64,000 nucleotides of DNA from Rhodoplanes serenus (GCA_945897515.1 CAMDFO010000004.1:1-64000), one strand, 5' to 3'; shown: positions 54,619-63,405, counted from the stretch's first letter. Made by a program: numbers and translations. The notes: generated by a model not told the origin, from the letters alone.

Positions 54619-55887
54619 TTAGACGCGGATGTCGAGGCCGCCGCCCATCCCGGCGATGCCATAGCGCCGCACCGCTTCAAGCGGGACGGGCTCTTCATCG
54701 GGGCTGAGCTGGCGGGAGGGGTTCTGCGAGTCGCGCTCGTCGCGGCCGAAGTTCTGGTCGCGCAGCGAGAATTCCAGCGCATTGTCGCCGGTCTTGAGCC
54801 CGGCCTGCTGCAGCGCGCGTTCGAGCTGCTGGGCGTCGCGCCGGAGCAGATCGAGGGTCTCGGGGCGCTCCACCACCAGGCGCGAGCTGACATTGCCGTC
54901 TTTGTCGACGTCGAGCCGGACGTCGATGCGTCCGAGTTCCGGCGGGTCGAGACGGATCTCGAAGCGGTGCCGGCCGATCTGGGCCTGCGAAACGATTTCG
55001 ACCGCGAGTCCCGCTACGGGAACGGTCGCTGCCGCCGATGCGGCGGGTGCGTTGGTGGCGGTGGCGGCAGCCGCCGCCGCGACGTTCTGATTCACCGGCG
55101 TGTGCAGGCCGAGATTCTGTATCGCTTCCGCGCCGGCTTTCACCGCACCGGCGGCATCGGGAATGCGCGCTGCCGCATCCACGGCGGGCTTTGCGATCTC
55201 GCTGACTACGGGAGCGTGCTGCTTGCCGGCCTGGTCTTTGTTGGCGTCCGAGCCATCGCCCTTTCCGGCTTCGATTGGCGTCACGGCCGGCGTTTCCCCG
55301 GCAGTCGGATTCGCTGCGATCTGCCCGGCAGGCTTGGCTTCGCCCTGCGGCGCGGTCTTCACCGGCGTCTCAACGGTCTTGCCGCCGGCGGCCGCGGCAA
55401 TCGCAGCGAGCTGATCTGCGTCGGGGGCGGCCTCGGCCACGACCGGCGCGGCGACGATCGGCGCCGCCTGCGCCGCAACCGGCGGGGTTTGCGGCACCGC
55501 TTCGGTCACGACCAGGATCGCCTCGACATCGACCGGCTTGGTCTCGGTGCCGGCGGCGTCCTTCTGGTCGGGGTTGGTTTCGGCTTTCTCGTCCGTCTTG
55601 TCCGTGTCTTTGGCGTCCTTCGTATCCTTGGCGTCCTTGGCAGGGGGCGCCGCGGCTTCCGCCGGCTTGTCGTCGGCCGGAGCGGGATCGTCGGCGCGGT
55701 CGGCCTGCGGCTCCTTGCGGTCGGCGCGTGGCGGCGGGGCAGGGGGCACATCGGGGACCAGGCTCGCCGTATCGAGCAGCATTGCGAACGGGCTGGGACC
55801 TTCCCGGTCATGGGCCGCGGACGACGCGTGCGGCGAGGGCAAGGGCTGGAACGGCTGAACGACCGGGTTCGGAGCAACGACTGGCAC
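54619..55887 (-). CDS. fliK: Flagellar hook-length control protein FliK
   Basis: About 422 residues. The first 270 are a disordered Ala/Pro/Asp/Lys-rich ruler region with many ETKP and KDTKDAKD blocks. The C-terminal FliK domain (about 300-390) has the conserved IGRHRFEIRLDPPELGRIDVRLDVDKDGNVSSRLVVERPETLDLLRRDAQQLERALQQAGL. It measures hook length and triggers the export switch. The start is uncertain: GTG at 55887 with GAGGTC upstream is chosen; the frame extends to 55965. Confidence 0.87.
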   Translation of the reverse strand: MPVVAPNPVVQPFQPLPSPHASSAAHDREGPSPFAMLLDTASLVPDVPPAPPPRADRKEPQADRADDPAPADDKPAEAAAPPAKDAKDTKDAKDTDKTDEKAETNPDQKDAAGTETKPVDVEAILVVTEAVPQTPPVAAQAAPIVAAPVVAEAAPDADQLAAIAAAAGGKTVETPVKTAPQGEAKPAGQIAANPTAGETPAVTPIEAGKGDGSDANKDQAGKQHAPVVSEIAKPAVDAAARIPDAAGAVKAGAEAIQNLGLHTPVNQNVAAAAAATATNAPAASAAATVPVAGLAVEIVSQAQIGRHRFEIRLDPPELGRIDVRLDVDKDGNVSSRLVVERPETLDLLRRDAQQLERALQQAGLKTGDNALEFSLRDQNFGRDERDSQNPSRQLSPDEEPVPLEAVRRYGIAGMGGGLDIRV

Positions 55888-56183
55888 GGACTGGACCTCG
55901 TGAAAGTTATGACGGGATAGGATTAGCAAGCGCCGGGCCAGCCGGGTTCCAATACAAATCCTCATAATTTCAATGGCTTAAGGAAAAGACCAAGCTGCGG
56001 GGCGGGGCTTGTGTCGGCAGCGCCTGCTGGCGGGCGGCAAGAACTGCCGGGATCGAAAAAAGCCGCAGTCGGCGGTCTATTTCGCGGCCGAGCCGATCAT
56101 TGCGTGGGGAGGGTCGGCCCCTATAGTAATGGGCTGAAGCCCTTTTCCCTGACATTTGGGACGTGGCCGGAGCCGCGGCAGCC

Positions 56184-57335
56184 ATGCGCAACAGTCTCGA
56201 CGTCGAAGGCCGGCCGGAGGCGACCCGCGTGGTCGTCGCCATGTCCGGCGGCGTCGATTCCTCGGTAACGGCGGCGCTGCTCAAGGCCGAGGGCTACGAT
56301 GTGGTCGGGGTGACCCTTCAGCTTTACGACCATGGCGCCGCGACCCACCGCAAGGGCGCCTGCTGCGCCGGCCAGGACATCCACGATGCCCGCGCGGTCG
56401 CCGACCGGATCGGCATTCCGCACTACGTGCTGGACTACGAAAGCCGCTTCAAGGAGGCGGTGATCGACCGCTTTGCCGAGAGCTATGTCGCAGGCGAAAC
56501 GCCGGTGCCGTGCGTCAACTGCAACATGTCGGTGAAGTTTCACGACCTGCTCGGAACCGCGCGCGAGCTCAACGCCAAGGTGCTGGCGACCGGCCACTAT
56601 GTGGCGTCGCGCCGGCTGCCCGATGGCGCGCGCGCTCTCTATCGCGCCCGAGAAGAGGAGCGCGACCAGAGCTACTTCCTGTTCGCCACCACGCACGAGC
56701 AGCTCGACCTGCTGCGCTTTCCGCTCGGCGACATGACCAAGGCGGAGACCCGCGAGGCGGCGCGCCGCTTCGGGCTCGCGATCGCCGACAAGCACGACAG
56801 CCAGGACATCTGCTTCGTGCCGACTGGCCGCTACACCGACATCATCGAGCGGCTGCGGCCGGGCGCTGCGGAGGCCGGCGACATCGTCGACCTCGACGGC
56901 AAGGTTCTGGGCCGGCACGACGGCATCATCCATTTCACCGTCGGTCAGCGCCGCGGCTTGAAGATCGCAGGCCCCGCGCCGCTCTATGTGGTGCGGCTCG
57001 ACGCCGCGACCCGGCGCGTGGTGGTCGGCCCGCGCGAGGCGCTCACCATGCGGCGCATCGCGTTGCGCGACGTCAACTGGATCGGCGAGAGCGCGCTCGA
57101 CCGCAGGCTCGACGGCGGCCGCCTCGACGTGTTCGTCAAGGTGCGCTCGACCCGGCCGCCGCAGGCGGCGTGGCTTTCGCAGGTCGCCGGCGAATACGAA
57201 ATCGAACTGGTCGACGGCGAGGACGGCGTGTCGCCCGGACAGGCTTGCGTGTTCTACGATGGCGCGGAAGGCCAGGCGCGCGTGCTCGGCGGCGGCTTCA
57301 TCCGCAGCGCTGCCGCGGCGGCGCGGGCCGCATGA
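56184..57335 (+). CDS. mnmA: tRNA-specific 2-thiouridylase MnmA
   Basis: Enzyme of 383 residues that adds sulfur to uridine 34 of tRNAs for Glu, Gln and Lys. The PP-loop is [18 protein letters not shown]. Catalytic Cys are in PVPCVNCN and QDICFVP, with KFHDLL and ATGHYVASR between. The central and C-terminal beta-barrel domains follow ([20 protein letters not shown]). The start MRNSLD at 56184 matches the usual alphaproteobacterial N-terminus; a GTG seven codons earlier is possible. Confidence 0.95.
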   Translation: MRNSLDVEGRPEATRVVVAMSGGVDSSVTAALLKAEGYDVVGVTLQLYDHGAATHRKGACCAGQDIHDARAVADRIGIPHYVLDYESRFKEAVIDRFAESYVAGETPVPCVNCNMSVKFHDLLGTARELNAKVLATGHYVASRRLPDGARALYRAREEERDQSYFLFATTHEQLDLLRFPLGDMTKAETREAARRFGLAIADKHDSQDICFVPTGRYTDIIERLRPGAAEAGDIVDLDGKVLGRHDGIIHFTVGQRRGLKIAGPAPLYVVRLDAATRRVVVGPREALTMRRIALRDVNWIGESALDRRLDGGRLDVFVKVRSTRPPQAAWLSQVAGEYEIELVDGEDGVSPGQACVFYDGAEGQARVLGGGFIRSAAAAARAA

Positions 57336-57355
57336 TTTCCTAAGCTGGGGCGGCG

Positions 57356-58030
57356 ATGTCAGAAATCGACAAGCAGACGATGGCGAATGCCTACGCGCGC
57401 TGGGCGCCGGTCTACGACCTGGTGTTCGGCAAGGTGTTCGAGCGCGACCGCATGGCGTCGATCGAGGCGGCGGAGAACGCGTGCGGTTCTTCGGGGCGCA
57501 TCCTCGATGTCGGCGTTGGCACCGGCATTTCCTTGAAGGACTATGCGCGCACCAACAAACTGGTTGGTGTCGATTATTCCGAGCCGATGCTGCGCAAGGC
57601 GCAGGAGCGCGTGATCGAGCACAAGCTCGATAACGTCGAATGCGTCGCGGTGATGGATGCCAAGCACCTGGCGTTTCCCGATGCGTCGTTCGACGTGGTG
57701 GTGGCGCAATATGTGATTACGGCGGTGCCGGAGCCGGAGGCGACGCTCGACGAGTTCGCCCGCGTGCTCAAGCCCGGCGGCGAGATCGTTCTGATCAATC
57801 ACATCGGCGCAGAAACCGGGTTGCGCAAAGCCTTCGAGCGGGGGTTCTCGCCGGTGGCGCGAAGGCTTGGCTGGCGGCCGGAGTTTCCCTGGGCGCGGAT
57901 CGCGCGCTGGGTGGAAACCGCGGAAGGCGTGCATCTGATCGAGCGCCGGCCGATGCCGCCGCTCGGGCATTTCTCGCTCATTCGCTTTGGCAAGACCGCG
58001 GCGCCCGCTCGCATCGCCGCCCGCGCCTGA
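57356..58030 (+). CDS. PmtA-type phosphatidylethanolamine N-methyltransferase-like protein
   Basis: SAM-dependent methyltransferase of 224 residues. MANAYARWAPVYDLVFGKVFE at the start, then the SAM motif RILDVGVGTGISL, VGVDYSEPMLRKAQ and FDVVVAQYVITAVPEPEATLDEFARVLKPGGEIVLINH. This N-terminus and motif order match the Rhodobacter/Bradyrhizobium PmtA group, which makes phosphatidylcholine from phosphatidylethanolamine. It lies 20 bases after mnmA. A related ubiquinone-type methyltransferase cannot be excluded. Confidence 0.8.
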   Translation: MSEIDKQTMANAYARWAPVYDLVFGKVFERDRMASIEAAENACGSSGRILDVGVGTGISLKDYARTNKLVGVDYSEPMLRKAQERVIEHKLDNVECVAVMDAKHLAFPDASFDVVVAQYVITAVPEPEATLDEFARVLKPGGEIVLINHIGAETGLRKAFERGFSPVARRLGWRPEFPWARIARWVETAEGVHLIERRPMPPLGHFSLIRFGKTAAPARIAARA

Positions 58031-58098
58031 TCTCGCCGAAGGAACAGTTCCGCGCGCCGGCCGTTGTCTTCCGCGACGGCAGGTGAGCGGAGCAGGCG

Positions 58099-58266
58099 AT
58101 GGCAAAGCAGACCAAAGGCAAGCGCACGGCGAGCAAGACCGCGTTGAAGAAAGCGCCGGCGGGTCGTCGGAGTTTGAGCGCCAAGGAGCGCGAAGCGTTT
58201 CCTGGCGGCTCGAAGAAGACCAAGAACGAGGTCGAACGGGTGGTGCCGCGGATGACGCGGTCATGA
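58099..58266 (+). CDS. Very basic 55-residue protein
   Basis: Short frame encoding 55 residues rich in Lys and Arg (MAKQTKGKRTASKTALKKAP..., then SLSAKEREAFPGGSKKTKNEVERVVPRMTRS). It looks like a small nucleic-acid-binding or histone-like peptide. The stop overlaps the ATG of the next gene (ATGA), which supports translation. GAGCGGAGCAGG lies upstream of the ATG. No known family. Confidence 0.6.
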   Translation: MAKQTKGKRTASKTALKKAPAGRRSLSAKEREAFPGGSKKTKNEVERVVPRMTRS

Positions 58267-58586
58267 ACGCGAGGACAAGCATCGTCCTGGCGGGTCTGTT
58301 GCTCTGCGTCGGCCTTGACGCCGCTCTCGCGCAGGACCGCGCGCCGCAGGTCGATCCCAAGGCTTGCGCGCCGAGCGATCAATTGCGGGCCGGCGAGCGT
58401 GGCCCGACCGCGCCGCCAGCTACCACCGGCGAAAACCTCAGTGAAAAGCTGGCGCGCACCGACGGCGTGATCTGTCCGCCGAGCGTCGGGCCGGACATGC
58501 GACTGCCGACTCCTGACACCGGCCGGACGCCGGTCATCCCGCCGCCCGGAAGCCCCGGCGGCGATCAGAGCGTTCAGCCGAAATAA
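58263..58586 (+). CDS. Exported Pro-rich hypothetical protein
   Basis: Predicted 107-residue protein with a signal peptide (to about residue 22, DAALA/QDRA) and a Pro/Thr-rich mature part. It contains two Cys (PKACAPSDQL, GVICPPS) that could form a disulfide. Overlaps the preceding basic peptide gene by four bases. Small exported proteins of this kind are widespread in Bradyrhizobium relatives; function unknown. Confidence 0.62.
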   Translation: MNARTSIVLAGLLLCVGLDAALAQDRAPQVDPKACAPSDQLRAGERGPTAPPATTGENLSEKLARTDGVICPPSVGPDMRLPTPDTGRTPVIPPPGSPGGDQSVQPK

Positions 58587-58607
58587 CGCACAGGCATCAG
58601 CGTCTTC

Positions 58608-58793
58608 ATGTTGCAAGCTGTTCGAAAATTCTGGCGTGCGCTTCTGGGTCGCCAGTCCCCGGCTGCCACTTCAGGCGTTATTCTGCATGATCCTGCCGCG
58701 CAGCGGCCGCACGATCTCGACGATCCGTTTTTCGATCCCAAAGTGCAGGCCCGGATCGCGGAAGCGATCACCAACGCCGCCCAGAAGAAGTAA
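58608..58793 (+). CDS. Small conserved-looking protein, unknown
   Basis: Predicted 61 residues: a basic amphipathic N-terminus (MLQAVRKFWRALLGRQ), then GVILHDPAAQRPHDLDDPFFDPKVQARIAEAITNAAQKK. The DPFFDPKVQARIAEAI end has the regular pattern of a short helix and looks like a real protein. It lies 21 bases after the preceding gene. No homologue recognised. Confidence 0.5.
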   Translation: MLQAVRKFWRALLGRQSPAATSGVILHDPAAQRPHDLDDPFFDPKVQARIAEAITNAAQKK

Positions 58794-58982
58794 CGGGTCC
58801 ACGGCCGCCCGCGCGCCCGAAGTGCGCGGAGATGTCCCATTTTGAACCGGAAAGCTCGATCAAAATTCGTTCCGGCGCGCCGAAAAAATTTGGTTAAAAA
58901 TAATGGTTAACAAACTGCAAACGCCCTGCTAGGGTGATTTCGTCATGAGGAGGCCACTCTCTTTTACCAAGGGAGCCTCACG

Positions 58983-59498
58983 ATGAAGTCCATTGTTACA
59001 CTGACACTCGCCTTGTTGATCTGCGGATTGGCAGGCATGGCCACCCCGGCCTCGGCTGGGGACTATCGGAAGAGCGGTTGCTACAAGTGTCCGCCCCCGA
59101 AGAACTACGACAGCCAGGAAGTCGTGAAGACCACGAGAGACGTCGACCACTCGCGAGTCATCGAGACTCAGGCCGTCGTCCCCTCCAAGCGTCTGATCGA
59201 AACCAACCACCTGATCATCCGCGAGAATGAGACCCGCAATGTCGGCGTGGTTCAGCACAACCACACCGTCATCGAAAAGGAACTCATCCTGACCAAGCGG
59301 AACGTTGACACCAAGACCGTCAACACCCAGGTCAATCTGGTGGAGCACAAGTACAACACCGAGCGGAAGCGGATCGTGGAAGAGCGGGAAATCCCCGGCC
59401 ACAACCGCGACCTGAGGGATTGCGACTGCCCGACCAAGAAGTCGGTGGGCGTCCAGGCCTACGGTCAGGCTCCGAAGTATGTGAGCTCGCGCTACTAA
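58983..59498 (+). CDS. Exported repetitive Val/Asn/His-rich protein, unknown
   Basis: Protein of 171 residues with signal peptide (to about residue 25, ATPASA/GDY). The mature part starts with KSGCYKCPPPKNY and then shows about 90 residues of alternating hydrophobic and charged residues (RVIETQAVVPSKRLIETNHLIIRENETRNVGVVQHNHTVIEKE), suggesting a beta-structured repeat. It ends DCDCPTKKSVGVQ and has four Cys. A GGGAGCC box precedes the ATG, an AT-rich leader precedes that, and a strong terminator follows. Probably an abundant envelope protein; function unknown. Confidence 0.72.
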   Translation: MKSIVTLTLALLICGLAGMATPASAGDYRKSGCYKCPPPKNYDSQEVVKTTRDVDHSRVIETQAVVPSKRLIETNHLIIRENETRNVGVVQHNHTVIEKELILTKRNVDTKTVNTQVNLVEHKYNTERKRIVEEREIPGHNRDLRDCDCPTKKSVGVQAYGQAPKYVSSRY

Positions 59499-59523
59499 CG
59501 CAGGCTCCCGGTAGCGCGTCGAA

Positions 59524-59558
59524 GGCCGCCTCGCAGTTTTCTGCGGGGCGGCCGTTTT
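59524..59558 (+). terminator. Intrinsic terminator
   Basis: Stem GGCCGCC-t-CGCAG (59524-59536) and CTGCG-g-GGCGGCC (59541-59553), loop TTTT, then GTTTT. It lies 26 bases after the stop of the exported repetitive protein. Confidence 0.88.
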
Positions 59559-59585
59559 CATGCGATGAAAATATCCTGGAAGCGA

Positions 59586-59870
59586 TTACCGCGCGGGCGC
59601 GGAATCGACGATCGTCTTGGACGATCCCTCCGGCGCGGCCTGGTATCCGGGAGGCGTCTGCCCCTGCGGGCTTGCCGCGGGCGCTCCGCCGGTCGTGGTG
59701 CCGCTCGGGCCGGTGGGGCCTTGCGGCTGCATCTGGCCTTCCGTCGAGACATGAGTGCGACCGGTGCTGTGCGGGGAATCGCCCTGCTTGCCGTCGGACG
59801 CTTGTTTGTCCTGCGCCGCCGCGGGCGCGATCAGGCATGCGGCGCATAAAACAGCCAGGAGAAGGCGCAT
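59586..59870 (-). CDS. Small exported Pro/Gly/Gln-rich protein, unknown
   Basis: Predicted 94 residues: signal peptide to about residue 19 (IAPAAA/QDKQ), then a low-complexity mature part (QPQGPTGPSGTTTGGAPAASPQGQTPPG). ATG at 59870 puts the signal at the N-terminus; an in-frame codon nine residues upstream adds only polar residues. Function not deducible. Confidence 0.55.
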   Translation of the reverse strand: MRLLLAVLCAACLIAPAAAQDKQASDGKQGDSPHSTGRTHVSTEGQMQPQGPTGPSGTTTGGAPAASPQGQTPPGYQAAPEGSSKTIVDSAPAR

Positions 59871-60067
59871 GGGCTTTCCTTTGATTGAGTCGTTCACGAA
59901 CGGCCAAGCAACGGAATTTGTTCCATGGGCATCGGCCGACTTGCTCCACGCCGGAGCCCCCAGTGAGCGCGGCGCACCACATTGGCGCTGATCGCCATGC
60001 CAAGCACCCGTCTCGGATAAGCGTCACGCCGAAGCGTGTACCCGAAATAGCCTTTAGCTCGAACGGC

Positions 60068-60097
60068 TTGACTCCGTTTGCCGCGGCTTCCTATATC
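60068..60097 (+). promoter_or_regulatory. Promoter of the tRNA-Met gene
   Basis: TTGACT (60068-60073) and TATATC (60092-60097) with 18-base spacing; transcription would start near 60104, 18 bases before the tRNA. This is close to the standard housekeeping sigma pattern and is the best promoter match in the window. Confidence 0.6.
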
Positions 60098-60121
60098 CGC
60101 CCTCTTACCCTTGGCCTGGAC

Positions 60122-60198
60122 GGCGGGGTAGCTCAGTTGGTTAGAGCAGCGGAATCATAATCCGGAGGTCGGGGGTTCAAATCCCTCCCCCGCTACCA
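60122..60198 (+). tRNA. tRNA-Met (CAT)
   Basis: 77-base cloverleaf: acceptor GGCGGGG/CCCCGCT with a G-T first pair, D-arm GCTC-AGTTGGTTA-GAGC, anticodon loop ATCATAA with CAT, T-arm GGGGG-TTCAAAT-CCCTC and encoded CCA. The GGTCG-type variable region and C-rich T-arm fit the elongator Met gene of alphaproteobacteria. A CAT anticodon could also be the lysidine-modified Ile tRNA; the stem sequence favours Met. Confidence 0.9.
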
Positions 60199-60260
60199 AG
60201 TCCAGGCCACACGGGATATCCTCCCGGCTCAACCTTCCCAGACATCGCGCGGGCTCCACG

Positions 60261-60656
60261 ATGACCGATCTCTCGGACCTTGGACTGCTCGCGGCGCGGG
60301 TGTTTCTCAGCGCCGTCTTCCTCTTCAGCGGCATCGACAAGCTCACTCATCGCGCCGACGCCATCGCCGAGCTGGAGGCCTTGAAGCTGCCGCAGCCGGC
60401 GCTGCTCCGTCCGCTGGTGATCGTCACGCAACTGATCGCCGGCTTGATGGTGCTGCTCGGGGTCTATGCGCAATGCGGCGCCCTGGCGCTGGCGGCGTTC
60501 ACCGCGCTCGCCACCCTGATCGCGCACAAGCCGATGCAGCACCAAGGCGCGGCACGGCGGATGCAGTTCACCATCGCACTCGAGCATCTCGCCGTCGTCG
60601 GCGGATTGCTGGCGCTGGCGATCGTCGGGCCGGGCCGGCTTGCGGTCGGGCCGTAG
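60261..60656 (+). CDS. DoxX family membrane protein
   Basis: Membrane protein of 131 residues with four hydrophobic segments. The DoxX pattern is ARVFLSAVFLFSGIDKLTHRADAIAELEALKLP, then helices ending with a Gly/Pro tail. DoxX-like proteins are small quinone-interacting or redox-related membrane proteins of mostly unknown role. It begins 62 bases after the tRNA and is followed 43 bases later by a TctC receptor gene. Confidence 0.85.
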   Translation: MTDLSDLGLLAARVFLSAVFLFSGIDKLTHRADAIAELEALKLPQPALLRPLVIVTQLIAGLMVLLGVYAQCGALALAAFTALATLIAHKPMQHQGAARRMQFTIALEHLAVVGGLLALAIVGPGRLAVGP

Positions 60657-60699
60657 CCTGGTTTCTCGGGCAGGTTTGAAAATTGAGGGGGGAAGACCC

Positions 60700-61695
60700 A
60701 TGCGTTCGACAATGGCAGCTCTCGCGATTTGCGCTCTGCTGCTGGCAGCGCCCGAACGCGCGGCGGCGCAAGCGCAGGACAGCGCCCGCGATTACCCCAA
60801 CCGTCCGGTCAGCTTCATCGTGCCGTTCGCGCCCGGCGGGGTGACCGGTCTGTTCGCGCGGCTGCTCGGGCAGAAGCTTGAACAGCGCCTTGGCAAGCCG
60901 TTCGTTGTCGAACACAGGCCGGGTGGCGGCGGCGTCACGGCCGCGGCCGGCGTCGCGCGCGCGGCGCCCGACGGCCACACCATCATGATGGCGTCGAGCA
61001 CCATCCTGGCGTTCAACGCCACGGTGCGGAAAAATCTCGCCTACGATCCGCGCAAGGACCTGACGCCGATCGCGCTGCTGGCGCGGGTGCCGTTCGTGCT
61101 GGTGGTCAATCCGGCGCTGCCGGTGCAATCGGTCGCCGATCTGGTCAAGCTCGCGAAGGAGAAGCCCGGGCAATTGTCGTTCGCAACGCCGGGACCAGGC
61201 ACGTTCCACCATCTCAACGCCGAGATGTTCAAGAGCATGTTCGGTCTCGACCTGGTGCACGTGCCGTACAAGGGCACGGCGCCGGCGCTGCAGGACATCG
61301 TGGCCGGCCACGTGCCGTTCATGTTCAGCGACGTGCCGCCGGCGAAGGCTCTGATCGAGTCCGGCAAGCTGCGGGCGCTCGGCGTCACCACGGCGCAGCG
61401 CGTTGTGGCGATGCCCAGCGTTGCGCCGCTCGCCGAGGCCGGCATGCCGGGTCATGACACCGCGTCGTGGCACACCATCACCACCACCGGCGGCGTGCCG
61501 AAGGACATCGTCGACAAGCTCGCATCGGAAATCCGCGCGATCATGAGCGATCCGGAGGTGCAGGCGCTGCTGATCAACGATGGCACGATTCCGCAGGTCT
61601 CGCCGTCGCCCGAGGAGATGAAGCGCTTCGTGGATTCCGAGATCGTGCGCTGGGGCGCGGTGATTACGAAGGCCGGGATCGCGGGGAGTCAGTAG
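60700..61695 (+). CDS. TctC/Bug-type solute receptor
   Basis: Periplasmic receptor of 331 residues: signal peptide (to about residue 23, PERAAA/QAQD), then PVSFIVPFAPGGVTGLFARLLGQKLEQ, VEHRPGGGG, RAAPDGHT and HVPYKGTAPALQDIVAGH. ATG at 60700 has GGGGGGAAG upstream. No TctA/TctB in the window. The next gene on the other side is an amidohydrolase read convergently. Ligand unknown. Confidence 0.9.
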   Translation: MRSTMAALAICALLLAAPERAAAQAQDSARDYPNRPVSFIVPFAPGGVTGLFARLLGQKLEQRLGKPFVVEHRPGGGGVTAAAGVARAAPDGHTIMMASSTILAFNATVRKNLAYDPRKDLTPIALLARVPFVLVVNPALPVQSVADLVKLAKEKPGQLSFATPGPGTFHHLNAEMFKSMFGLDLVHVPYKGTAPALQDIVAGHVPFMFSDVPPAKALIESGKLRALGVTTAQRVVAMPSVAPLAEAGMPGHDTASWHTITTTGGVPKDIVDKLASEIRAIMSDPEVQALLINDGTIPQVSPSPEEMKRFVDSEIVRWGAVITKAGIAGSQ

Positions 61696-61701
61696 CTCTC
61701 C

Positions 61702-61804
61702 GTCATTCCGGGGCGCGCCGAAGGCGTGAGCCCGGAATCCAGGGCCAATAGCGAATCGTTGCTCTGGATTCCGGGCTCGCCGCTGCGCGGCGCCCCGGAA
61801 TGAC
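61702..61804. repeat. Intergenic inverted-repeat element
   Basis: About 103 bp between convergent genes, bounded by GTCATTCCGGGGCGCGCC and GGCGCCCCGGAATGAC, with inner arms CCCGGAATCCAGGGC and GCTCTGGATTCCGGG. Nearly identical in layout to the copy at 49213. Confidence 0.78.
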
Positions 61805-61810
61805 AGACAG

Positions 61811-63013
61811 CTACGGAATCTTCTTCACCGGCTTGCTGTCGAGGTTGAACAGCTTCGCCGCCGTTCCGCCGAGGATGTTGCGCTTGGATTTCTCGTCGAG
61901 GAACGGCAGGTCGTAGATCGTCGACGGCAAGTCGAAATCCCAGTGCGGATAGTCCGACGACCACAGGAGCTGTGTGTCGGCCTTGATCTGCTTGAAGGTG
62001 GCTTCGAGCAGCGTCTTGTCCTCCGGCATCTCCATCGGCTGGGTCGAGTAGTACATCTCGCGCATGTACTCGCTCGGCTTGCGCTTGAGCTGCGGGCAGT
62101 CCGACGTGCGCATCAGATAGGAGTGGTCGAGCCGCTGCATCAGCGAATAGGCCCAGGTGAGCCCGCTCTCGATCCACATCACCTTGAGCTTGGGGAAGCG
62201 CTCGGGCAGGCCGTTCACCACCCAGTTGGTCATGTGGACCATGTTGAACCACATGAAGCCGAGCGCGTGCGCCGCGATGAAGCGATTGCACATCGCCAGC
62301 GCGCGGTCGTCCCAATTGTAGGCGGCGTGGAACGACAGCACCTTGCCCTGCTCCTCGATGAGCCGATAGGTCCGCATGAAGGTGTTGTCGTGCACCGACT
62401 TGTAGCGCGGCGACGTCACCATGAAGCCGACCACGCCCTTCTTGTCGCCGAACTCCTTCACCGTCTTGTAGGCGGCGTCGGGATCGTTGAACGGCAGATA
62501 GAGCATCGAGACGATGCGCGGTTCGTGCGCCAGGATGCGCTCGCAGAGCCAGCGGTTATAGGCCTGCGCCATCGCGGCCTCGACCTCGGGCACCGGGTGC
62601 GCGCTCAGGAACAGCATCGGCGTCGGGAACAGGCAGGCGTAATCGACGCCCATCGAGTCCATCCAGTCGAGCGTCATGCCGATGTCGCGATGCTTGGAGA
62701 CGCGCGGCTTGTCGAGCTTGCGTCCTTTGTTGCGCACGATGCGGCCCGCCATGCTCTGGCCGCCGACCTGGGTGTTCAGGAATCCGGTGCTGCGTCCGCC
62801 GCTGTCGATGGCGTCGCGCCGCATGATCGGGTTTTCGATGTATTCGAAAACCTCCGCGTAGGACTCGTTTTCGTAGTGATGCGAATCCACGTCGACGATC
62901 AGGAAATCCTGATAGTTGCGGGCGTGTGCCTGCTGGGCAGCGTGTTCGAGATGCTTCGGCGTCGAGAAGCTGTCGAAATCGACCGGCCGCACGTCGCTGC
63001 GTGGCATATCCAT
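61811..63013 (-). CDS. Amidohydrolase family (amidohydrolase_2) metal-dependent hydrolase/decarboxylase
   Basis: Protein of 400 residues of the amidohydrolase-2 group (relatives of ACMS decarboxylase). Metal ligands visible: DVDSHHYE (His pair near residue 43) and, after a TIM-barrel core, SFHAAYNWDD (His) and WSSDYPHWDF (Asp). MDSMGVDYACLFPTPML and ERFPKLKVMWIESG are family marks. It could decarboxylate or hydrolyse an aromatic/alicyclic acid. It reads with the Rieske ferredoxin 29 bases upstream, so the two probably form an operon. Confidence 0.85.
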   Translation of the reverse strand: MDMPRSDVRPVDFDSFSTPKHLEHAAQQAHARNYQDFLIVDVDSHHYENESYAEVFEYIENPIMRRDAIDSGGRSTGFLNTQVGGQSMAGRIVRNKGRKLDKPRVSKHRDIGMTLDWMDSMGVDYACLFPTPMLFLSAHPVPEVEAAMAQAYNRWLCERILAHEPRIVSMLYLPFNDPDAAYKTVKEFGDKKGVVGFMVTSPRYKSVHDNTFMRTYRLIEEQGKVLSFHAAYNWDDRALAMCNRFIAAHALGFMWFNMVHMTNWVVNGLPERFPKLKVMWIESGLTWAYSLMQRLDHSYLMRTSDCPQLKRKPSEYMREMYYSTQPMEMPEDKTLLEATFKQIKADTQLLWSSDYPHWDFDLPSTIYDLPFLDEKSKRNILGGTAAKLFNLDSKPVKKIP

Positions 63014-63042
63014 GTGCGTGTTCTCCCTCGGTCCAACTCTTG

Positions 63043-63405
63043 TCAAGCCACGACGTAGATGTCGTCGCCGCGCTTCACCACTTCGTACTTACGCAGCTTC
63101 TGTTTGCGGTCGCCGACCATTTCGCCGGTCTTGATGTCGTATTCCCAGCCGTGCCACGGACAGACGAAGTGCGTTTCGTCGCCAAATTTCTGGCCTTCGT
63201 AGGTGCGGTCCGGATTGAGGATGTCGACCACGTTGTTGATCATCACGCCCTCGCAGGCCGGTCCGCCCTGGTGCAAGCAGGTGTTGCTATAGGCGTGGTA
63301 GGCGCCGTCCTTGTGGAACACGCCGATCTCGCGCTTGCCCGCCGTCACGATGCGGCGATCGCCGTCCTTCAAATCCGATGCCCTGGCGACGAACCATTCA
63401 GCCAT
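63043..63405 (-). CDS. Rieske [2Fe-2S] ferredoxin with long inter-motif spacing
   Basis: Protein of 120 residues. Cys-x-His (NTCLHQGGP) and Cys-x2-His (HFVCPWHGWEYD) provide the Rieske ligands. The intervening stretch of 36 residues is about twice the usual 15-17, with an added acidic NNVVDILNPDRTYEGQKFGDET segment. It lacks a catalytic domain, so it is probably an electron carrier for an oxygenase. ATG at 63405 is preceded by a GGTGGG box. Upstream of, and co-directional with, the amidohydrolase gene. Confidence 0.82.
   Translation of the reverse strand: MAEWFVARASDLKDGDRRIVTAGKREIGVFHKDGAYHAYSNTCLHQGGPACEGVMINNVVDILNPDRTYEGQKFGDETHFVCPWHGWEYDIKTGEMVGDRKQKLRKYEVVKRGDDIYVVA

Noticed and set aside
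58890-58915. TTAA pair upstream of the repetitive exported protein as a CtrA box
   Set aside because: Spacing between the TTAA units is 9 bases and the region is simply AT-rich.
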